From positions 1-8,512 of the forward strand of contig JALOMM010000049.1 in the NCBI GenBank assembly GCA_025455535.1: a stretch of DNA of 8,512 nt, given 5' to 3'. Both the position numbers and the translations under genes were made by a program. Below, in pieces: positions 1-8,512 of this stretch; within the stretch, counting starts at the first letter, position 1, and each line of letters opens with the position of its first letter. The notes below the pieces were generated by a model. The model was given only the letters and a program-made list of their open reading frames with translations, was not told the origin of the DNA and did not search any database. The DNA is from Bacteroidales bacterium. Lineage in GTDB: Bacteria; Bacteroidota; Bacteroidia; Bacteroidales; VadinHA17.

Positions 1-27
1 CTGGAGTGTAAGCCCTTTAAGCCTTTC

Positions 28-99
28 GACTTTATGGACTTTACAGACTTTACAGACTTTACAGACTTTATGGACTTTATGGACTTTATAGACTTCAGA
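28..99. repeat. Nine-base tandem repeat, about eight units
   Basis: Seven consecutive nine-base units start with GACTTTA at 28, 37, 46, 55, 64, 73 and 82. A degenerate eighth unit (GACTTCAGA) starts at 91. Only the last two bases vary, in the order TG, CA, CA, CA, TG, TG, TA. Imperfect relatives (GCCCTTTAA, GCCTTTC) at 12-27 suggest an older, decayed edge. The tract ends 38 bases before the start codon of the PHP-domain gene. Because the unit is three codons long, the tract stays open in frame 1 and on the reverse strand, so it could be misannotated as a small protein. I read it as an intergenic satellite. Its function is unknown. Confidence 0.9.
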
Positions 100-137
100 C
101 CTAAGACAGCAATGCGAAAAGACAAATAACAACCTGT

Positions 138-1214
138 ATGAAATCGAAACTCTCTCTAATTGCATTATTAGCGTTAACAACGCTGACCTTAAACGCGCAG
201 CGCACGATCCTGAACATGCCCGACATACCGGGATATGTGACCCTGAAATGTGATTTTCACATGCATACGGTTTTTTCCGATGGCAACGTATGGCCTCTGA
301 TGAGGCTTGATGAGGCCTGGAGAGACGGCCTTGATGCAATCTCCATCACAGACCATGTTGAGTACCAGCCGAAGAAGAATTATGTCCCTGTAAACCACAA
401 CGCCGCCTGGGAGATAAGCCAAAACAGGGCGAAAGATCTTAATATCATCCTCGTGCAAGGCACCGAGATCACACGCAGCATGCCTCCCGGCCATCTGAAC
501 GCTCTCTTCATCACAGATGCCAATCCCATTGATACATCCGATTTCATGGCAGCTGTCGGGGCCGCGGTAAAACAGGGAGCATTCATTCAATATAATCACC
601 CGGGATGGAAGGCGCAGGAGAAAGACGGCATACCCAAGCTTTACCCGGTTCATCAGGAGCTCATAACAAAAGGATGGCTTCACGGGATTGAATATTTCAA
701 CGAGTATGAGCATTATCCTCTCGTTATGGATATGTGCCGTGACCACAAGCTTGCCGTAATGGGCAACAGTGATGTTCACGGAATAATAAGCGAGGTTTAT
801 AAGACACCTGATTACACCCAGAGGCCCGTAACGCTGGTCTTTGCCAGGGAGCGCAGTTATGAAGCCCTCCGTGAGGCAATGTTTGCCGGCCGTACTGCTG
901 TATGGTACGGTGACTATCTTGCAGGTTTTGAGGAGTATGTCGCCCCCCTGTTCAGGGCTGCAGTGAGCACCAGGGCACCTTTTAAGGTGGATGACAAGAA
1001 CATATGGTTTGAGCTGCTGAACAACTCTGATTTACCGATTGCATTTACAGGAGGGCCGGCAGGGGCACCTGCTGAGATCAGCCTGCCAGCCCGTTCAGCC
1101 GTCATTGTCAAAGCTGATAAAAAATACCTGGCAGAACCGATTCCCTATAACGTAAGCAATATAATAACCGGGAGCAGCAGCACTCTCAGGGTGGAGATCA
1201 CCCCCGGGAAATGA
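138..1214 (+). CDS. Secreted PHP-domain metallo-phosphoesterase
   Basis: This 358-residue protein starts with a signal peptide: Lys2/Lys4, a hydrophobic core at about 5-18, and probable signal peptidase I cleavage after LNA (residue 20). It should therefore act in the periplasm or outside the cell. The PHP (polymerase and histidinol phosphatase) metal-binding motifs appear in order: HMH at 41-43, Asp48, TDH at 71-73, GTE at 108-110 with His119 in the following PPGH, NHPGW at 153-157, and GNSDVHG at 209-215. The usual metal-binding positions all look intact, so an active di- or trinuclear metal phosphoesterase is likely. Residues 250-258 (AGRTAVWYG) close the barrel. About 80 further residues look like a small β-rich C-terminal domain. 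Exported PHP phosphodiesterases are known in Bacteroidota, but the substrate cannot be read from the sequence. ATG 138 is chosen because the signal peptide starts there. The upstream bases are A-rich with no Shine-Dalgarno sequence. The gene converges on the β-galactosidase gene. Confidence 0.85.
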   Translation: MKSKLSLIALLALTTLTLNAQRTILNMPDIPGYVTLKCDFHMHTVFSDGNVWPLMRLDEAWRDGLDAISITDHVEYQPKKNYVPVNHNAAWEISQNRAKDLNIILVQGTEITRSMPPGHLNALFITDANPIDTSDFMAAVGAAVKQGAFIQYNHPGWKAQEKDGIPKLYPVHQELITKGWLHGIEYFNEYEHYPLVMDMCRDHKLAVMGNSDVHGIISEVYKTPDYTQRPVTLVFARERSYEALREAMFAGRTAVWYGDYLAGFEEYVAPLFRAAVSTRAPFKVDDKNIWFELLNNSDLPIAFTGGPAGAPAEISLPARSAVIVKADKKYLAEPIPYNVSNIITGSSSTLRVEITPGK

Positions 1215-1230
1215 CGGTAAATATTACCGG

Positions 1231-1233
<3 letters not shown>
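1212..1233. terminator. Stop-codon-spanning inverted repeat between convergent genes
   Basis: TGAC (1212-1215) and GGTAA (1216-1220) pair with TTACC (1224-1228) and GTCA (1230-1233). This leaves an ATA loop and one bulged G at 1229. The outer arms contain the TGA stop of the PHP gene on the plus strand and the TGA stop of the β-galactosidase gene on the minus strand. Such a hairpin could end transcription in both directions. The stem is short and no T-run follows on the plus strand (only three Ts on the minus strand), so it would be a weak intrinsic terminator at best. Confidence 0.4.
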
Positions 1234-5057
<3,824 letters not shown>

Positions 5058-5083
5058 TGCAGATATGTCAGGGTGTGCTTTTA

Positions 5084-6754
5084 TCAGAATAATCCGCTTA
5101 TCTGACCATTATCGTCAATATCTATCTTTTCGGCCGATGGTATCGCCGGCAAGCCGGGCATGCGCATGATTGCTCCTGCAATCGGAACAACAAAGCCTGC
5201 TCCTGATGAGAGCTCTACTTTCCTGATCCTGACCGTGAAATCACGTGGTCTGTTTCGTCTGGCCTGGTCATCAGAGAGTGATTTCTGCGTCTTGGCAATG
5301 CATACGGCAAGGTTATCGAGCCCCAGCTCGGCAATCTTCTTCAGCTGTTCCTTTGCCTCGAGGGTATATTCAACGTTCCTGGCTCCGTACATCAGCGTCG
5401 TGATTGTCTCTATCTTCTTTTCTATAGTCCATGAGAGATCATACAGAGGGGTAAAACAGTCAGAGCATGCCTCGGCGGCTTCCAGCACTGCCTTTGCAAG
5501 TTCAACCGCACCCCTGCCGCCGTCAGCCCATGCAGTATTGACTGAAACGCGTACATTATGATCCTCACAGTATTTCTGTACAAGGTCAATTTCTGCGTCA
5601 GTATCGGTATTGAAACGGTTTATGGCTACCACAGGCCTGAAACCGTAATAATGCATGTTTTCAACATGCTTGTCGAGATTCTCAAAGCCTAGTCTGAGGG
5701 CATCCAGGTTCTCCTTTGCGAGCTCGGAGATTTTGACACCGCCGTGATATTTAAGGGCTCTTATCGTTGCGACGATCACAACAGCGTTTGTCTTCAGCTT
5801 GCCTATCTGGGATTTGATATTGAAAAACTTCTCGGCGCCCAGTTCGCTGGCAAAACCTGCTTCAGTGACGACATAGTCGCTCATTGAGAGCCCCATTCGT
5901 GTCGCCAGGATAGAGTTTGTGCCCTGTGCGATGTTGGCAAACGGTCCGCCGTGAATGATTGCGGGTGTCCCTTCAAGGGTCTGTACCAGATTAGGCTTGA
6001 TGGCGTCTTTCAGCAATACGGCCATGGCGCCATGGGCCTTCAGGTCACGGGCATAGACCGGCTTGCCGGCATATGTATAGCCAACGAAGATGTTACCCAG
6101 TCTTTTCTTCAGGTCGCTGATGCCTGTTGCAAGACAAAGGATAGCCATCACTTCCGAGGCGGCAGTGATATCGAATCCGGTCTCCCTGGGTACCCCCTGT
6201 GAAGTACCTCCCAGCCCGATGACCATGTCACGAAGGGCACGGTCATTCATGTCCATCACCCTCTTCCATGAAATGGTCCTGGGGTCAAGCCCCAGGTTAC
6301 CTTCACCTGCCTGCAGGTTGTTGTCAATCATCGCGGCAAGCAGGTTGTGCGCCTTTTCAACGGCAGAAAGGTCACCGGTAAAGTGAAGGTTAATGTCTTC
6401 CATCGGGATGACCTGTGAGAAGCCTCCTCCTGCAGCACCCCCTTTTATTCCAAATACAGGTCCGAGAGATGGCTCACGCAGCACCACAGTGGCTCTCTTG
6501 CCAATCAGGTTGAGACCCTGCGCCAGCCCTATTGATGTGGTCGTCTTCCCTTCACCAGCCGGAGTAGGGGTGATGGCAGTCACGAGTATAAGTTTTGCCT
6601 TTGCCGCTTTGGCATCATCAATATGCGACAACGGAATCTTGGCCTTATACTTGCCGTAGAGCTCAAGGTCATCCTCCCTGAGCCCCAGCCTTGCAGCCAC
6701 CTCAACAATCGGCCTTATGGCGGCACCCTGGGCAATCTCGATGTCTGTCTTCAT
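5084..6754 (-). CDS. fhs: Formate-tetrahydrofolate ligase
   Basis: This cytoplasmic enzyme (10-formyltetrahydrofolate synthetase) joins formate to tetrahydrofolate at the cost of ATP. It feeds one-carbon units to purine synthesis, initiator-tRNA formylation and, in acetogens, the Wood-Ljungdahl methyl branch. All 556 residues are present, the usual family length. The ATP-binding loop PTPAGEGKT is at 63-71 and the first family signature GIKGGAAGGGF at 102-112, followed by PMEDINLHFTGD at 117-128. The second signature VATIRALKYHGG is at 328-339. The C-terminus ends with the typical PGLPAIPSAEKIDID and GLF. The first signature carries Phe112 where the family pattern has Tyr. ATG 6754 matches the expected N-terminus (a short helix before the IRPI motif). 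No Shine-Dalgarno sequence precedes it. The gene opens a probable unit with mobA. No other Wood-Ljungdahl genes are visible, so an anabolic or formate-assimilating role is the safer reading. Confidence 0.97.
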   Translation of the reverse strand: MKTDIEIAQGAAIRPIVEVAARLGLREDDLELYGKYKAKIPLSHIDDAKAAKAKLILVTAITPTPAGEGKTTTSIGLAQGLNLIGKRATVVLREPSLGPVFGIKGGAAGGGFSQVIPMEDINLHFTGDLSAVEKAHNLLAAMIDNNLQAGEGNLGLDPRTISWKRVMDMNDRALRDMVIGLGGTSQGVPRETGFDITAASEVMAILCLATGISDLKKRLGNIFVGYTYAGKPVYARDLKAHGAMAVLLKDAIKPNLVQTLEGTPAIIHGGPFANIAQGTNSILATRMGLSMSDYVVTEAGFASELGAEKFFNIKSQIGKLKTNAVVIVATIRALKYHGGVKISELAKENLDALRLGFENLDKHVENMHYYGFRPVVAINRFNTDTDAEIDLVQKYCEDHNVRVSVNTAWADGGRGAVELAKAVLEAAEACSDCFTPLYDLSWTIEKKIETITTLMYGARNVEYTLEAKEQLKKIAELGLDNLAVCIAKTQKSLSDDQARRNRPRDFTVRIRKVELSSGAGFVVPIAGAIMRMPGLPAIPSAEKIDIDDNGQISGLF

Positions 6755-6774
6755 AGAAGATTCTTTGTTTTGGT

Positions 6775-6801
6775 TAAATGTAAGATTTAATTTTTTACAA
6801 A
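6775..6801 (-). promoter_or_regulatory. Weak candidate promoter for fhs
   Basis: On the minus strand TTTG (6801-6798) is followed after 15 bases by TACATTTA (6782-6775). These resemble the Bacteroidota -33 TTTG and -7 TAnnTTTG boxes. The last base of the -7 box differs and the spacer is shorter than usual. The 90-base gap between the methyltransferase stop and the fhs start is AT-rich and holds no clear terminator hairpin, so fhs could also be read through from upstream. Confidence 0.25.
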
Positions 6802-6844
6802 CATGAACAAAAAAGGCTGGTTAAAGTTGATCTCCGCAAGAAAA

Positions 6845-8209
6845 TCAAAATATCTCCGTGAAGCCTGCCTGCTTCTCCATCCTGATCCTCCATCCCTGGG
6901 GATATCCGTTATTGAACCTGTTTCCGAGATTCTTTATGAAGCCCAGCGGAACGCCCCGGTAAAGCATCAGTATTCTTCCCCTTGGCATGCCGCTGAGAGG
7001 GAAACTCTCAAGGCGAAGGAACGAGACAGCCTCTTCGTAAGTGGTGTTGTACACAGGCCATGCTCCGCTCCTCTGCATTACCGACATTGCCAGGTCATGC
7101 GCCGGAATAAAGTCATCATTCCTGAACTCACCTGCCAGAGTGCCTGATTTGACTATCCTGAGCCGTTCTGCAAGGCGGCTGTACAGATCGGGCCGGGCAG
7201 CCAGAGCGATCACCCGGTCACCTGTGACCGACAGCCTGGCGGCATCAACATCAATAAGCGGCTCGATACGCTTCAGAATATTCGAGGCAGGCTTATGTGA
7301 CTTTATTCGGCCGTACTGTCTGCCCCTCTCCTCTCCCCCTATCTTTCTGAGGACAGCAATGAAAAAACCGTCGCCGCTCACCCTTCCGGGGTGAAACCCA
7401 TAGCCGGTAATGTTCTTATAGTTGACGGTAGTGATGCCTTCAAAGCGGGCGATATCAAGAGGCACCGGCTCTGAATCGATATGGTCAATGAACCATGCTA
7501 TATTCTCCTCATTCTCGGCGGGATTGAAGGTGCAGGTTGAATAGATAAGCACTCCTCCCTCCCTGAGAGAGGGCCATACATCCATTACAATCCTCCGCTG
7601 CCGGTCACTGCAGAGACTGGCATTCTGTTCAGACCACTCACTGACTGCCGTCGCATTACTGAACATCCCCTCTCCTGAACAGGGTGCATCAACAACAATG
7701 ACGTCAAAGAAACCGGGCAGGGAAGCGAAGTCTGCAGGGTCATTCTGTGTGACGACTGTGTTACCGATGCCCCATTTTGTGATGTTCTCTGCAAGTACGG
7801 CAGCCCGTGTTCTGATGACTTCGTTGGCCACCAGCAACCCGTTGCCGGAAATAAGTGTTGAGAGGTGGGTGCTCTTACCTCCGGGGGCGCCGCACAGGTC
7901 CAGTACATTGATCCCGTCCATATCCCCGGCTACCTGTCTGAAAGCCTCGCCGGTGAACATGCTTGAGGCCTCCTGCGGATAGTAGACCCCCGCATGGAAG
8001 AGAGGATCAGGAGTGAACTGCGGCCTTACCGGGAGATAAAAGCCATTTTGTTCCCATGGCACTTTATCATATCCGGTTACAGGCCGATCCCACTTTCGCG
8101 GATTGATCCTGACGGATACAGGAGAAGGCTGGCCCAGGGCATGCACCAGACCGGGTGCATCGATATATTTCTGCGTGGTAATCCGCTTGAGAAATTGTTC
8201 AGGGAGCAT
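6845..8209 (-). CDS. RsmF/NOL1-NOP2-Sun family RNA cytosine-C5 methyltransferase
   Basis: This cytoplasmic, S-adenosylmethionine-dependent enzyme methylates carbon 5 of a cytosine in RNA, most likely 16S rRNA as for RsmF (YebU). The exact target cannot be told from sequence. The protein has 454 residues. A family N-terminal segment includes SVRINPRK (32-39) and YYPQEASSM (76-84). The AdoMet motif DLCGAPGGKSTH is at 104-115. The motif with the cysteine needed for product release, DAPCSGEGMF, is at 174-183 (Cys177). The motif with the nucleophilic cysteine, YSTCTFNPAENEEN, is at 223-236 (Cys226). Both cysteines are present, so the enzyme should be active. The C-terminal RsmF-type RNA-binding region ends in PLGFIKNLGNRFNNGYPQ (421-438), a typical signature of this subgroup. 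ATG 8209 lies 4 bases after the stop of the upstream transporter gene, so translation is probably coupled. No Shine-Dalgarno sequence is seen. Confidence 0.93.
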   Translation of the reverse strand: MLPEQFLKRITTQKYIDAPGLVHALGQPSPVSVRINPRKWDRPVTGYDKVPWEQNGFYLPVRPQFTPDPLFHAGVYYPQEASSMFTGEAFRQVAGDMDGINVLDLCGAPGGKSTHLSTLISGNGLLVANEVIRTRAAVLAENITKWGIGNTVVTQNDPADFASLPGFFDVIVVDAPCSGEGMFSNATAVSEWSEQNASLCSDRQRRIVMDVWPSLREGGVLIYSTCTFNPAENEENIAWFIDHIDSEPVPLDIARFEGITTVNYKNITGYGFHPGRVSGDGFFIAVLRKIGGEERGRQYGRIKSHKPASNILKRIEPLIDVDAARLSVTGDRVIALAARPDLYSRLAERLRIVKSGTLAGEFRNDDFIPAHDLAMSVMQRSGAWPVYNTTYEEAVSFLRLESFPLSGMPRGRILMLYRGVPLGFIKNLGNRFNNGYPQGWRIRMEKQAGFTEIF

Positions 8210-8213
8210 GGTC

Positions 8214-8512
8214 TCACTTTATCAAATCCGATCCCGATACTTTCAGCAACCCCAGTGACCACTTTATGATCACAAATGAGCTTATAAGGGCTGCAATGGA
8301 ATCAATATATGCCACACCCCATATCATCGCCGTAACAAGTCCGATGATGGCTGCAAGACTGGTGAATGCATCAGCAATGACATGCAGGTACGCGGCCCGG
8401 ATATTATGGTCACTCTCCTCGTGGTCATGCTTAAGCAGAAACGCACTGAGGATATTGACCCCGAGCCCGATGACGGCAATCATGATGGCTTCCCTGTATT
8501 CAATGACTCTCG
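8214..8512 (-). CDS. Cation diffusion facilitator (DmeF-like), 3' part only
   Basis: The last 98 residues and the stop are in the window; the 5' end lies beyond the right edge. The visible part covers what look like the last three membrane segments of a CDF metal/proton antiporter. First comes a helix (IMIAVIGLGVNILSAFLL), then a short His/Asp loop (KHDHEESDHN) and NIRAAYLH. The next helix holds the HxxxD metal-site motif in LHVIADAF, and the final helix is near DSIAALISSFVIIKW. This arrangement, especially DHNIRAAYLHVIADA, resembles DmeF-type Co/Ni (or Zn) exporters of the inner membrane. The protein stops about 15 residues after the last helix, so the cytoplasmic C-terminal dimerization domain of most CDF proteins is missing. 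The methyltransferase gene starts 4 bases downstream. Metal specificity cannot be set from this fragment. Confidence 0.88.
   Translation of the reverse strand, partial: RVIEYREAIMIAVIGLGVNILSAFLLKHDHEESDHNIRAAYLHVIADAFTSLAAIIGLVTAMIWGVAYIDSIAALISSFVIIKWSLGLLKVSGSDLIK

Noticed and set aside
189..779. Minus-strand 196-codon open frame inside the PHP gene
   Set aside because: The plus-strand gene has all catalytic motifs and a signal peptide. The antisense frame has no recognizable motif and no separate leader.
5160..5561. Plus-strand 133-codon frame opposite fhs
   Set aside because: It is Ser/Ala-rich, antisense to a conserved enzyme, with no family features. Treated as a composition artefact.
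6811..6862. Direct repeat CGGAGAT (minus strand) around the end of the methyltransferase gene
   Set aside because: Only seven bases in two copies with no further extension, which is expected by chance. No terminator hairpin could be built from it.
6803..7147. Plus-strand 114-codon frame with an ATG just beyond the fhs leader, facing away from fhs
   Set aside because: Most of it lies antisense to the conserved C-terminal region of the RNA methyltransferase. Its sequence shows no domain, so it is a shadow of that gene.
8077..8262. Alternative minus-strand frame running past the CDF stop, considered as a frameshifted C-terminal domain
   Set aside because: Its translation is Ser/Pro-rich and does not resemble the βαβ-type CDF C-terminal domain. 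It overlaps the start of the well-supported methyltransferase gene.

Overview
The window looks like ordinary chromosomal DNA from a member of the Bacteroidota, probably an environmental Bacteroidales-type lineage. This is an inference. It rests on a β-galactosidase exported as a lipoprotein, an exact TAnnTTTG-type -7 box in front of it, the lack of Shine-Dalgarno sequences before most starts, and moderate GC content. No phage, insertion sequence, CRISPR array, tRNA or rRNA was seen.

Layout from left to right. Positions 1-137 hold a nine-base tandem repeat (GACTTTACA/GACTTTATG) and the leader of the first gene. At 138-1214 (+) lies a secreted PHP-domain metallo-phosphoesterase. It converges on a large GH2 β-galactosidase lipoprotein at 1231-4440 (-). 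The two stop codons are only 16 bases apart and both sit inside one small inverted repeat. Upstream of the β-galactosidase, also on the minus strand, come a MobA-type molybdenum cofactor nucleotidyltransferase (4497-5057), formate-tetrahydrofolate ligase (5084-6754), an RsmF-type RNA cytosine-C5 methyltransferase (6845-8209), and the 3' end of a cation diffusion facilitator (8214 to the right edge). All five minus-strand genes point the same way. Their gaps are 4 bases (CDF/methyltransferase), 97 bases (methyltransferase/fhs), about 26 bases (fhs/mobA) and 56 bases (mobA/β-galactosidase).

The genes fall into small functional groups. fhs and mobA are close enough to be co-transcribed. Both can be tied to formate chemistry: fhs fixes formate onto tetrahydrofolate, and MobA matures molybdopterin enzymes such as formate dehydrogenase. 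That link is inference, since no formate dehydrogenase is visible. The β-galactosidase has its own candidate promoter and no SusC/SusD or other polysaccharide-utilization genes beside it here. The transporter and methyltransferase look translationally coupled.

I do not see a convincing undescribed multi-gene system. The points most worth a second look are the nine-base repeat tract, a CDF transporter that ends straight after its membrane domain, the uncertain non-ATG start and altered active-site motif of MobA, and the shared stop-codon hairpin. No gene-free stretch exceeds 300 bases. The longest is the 137 bases at the left edge.
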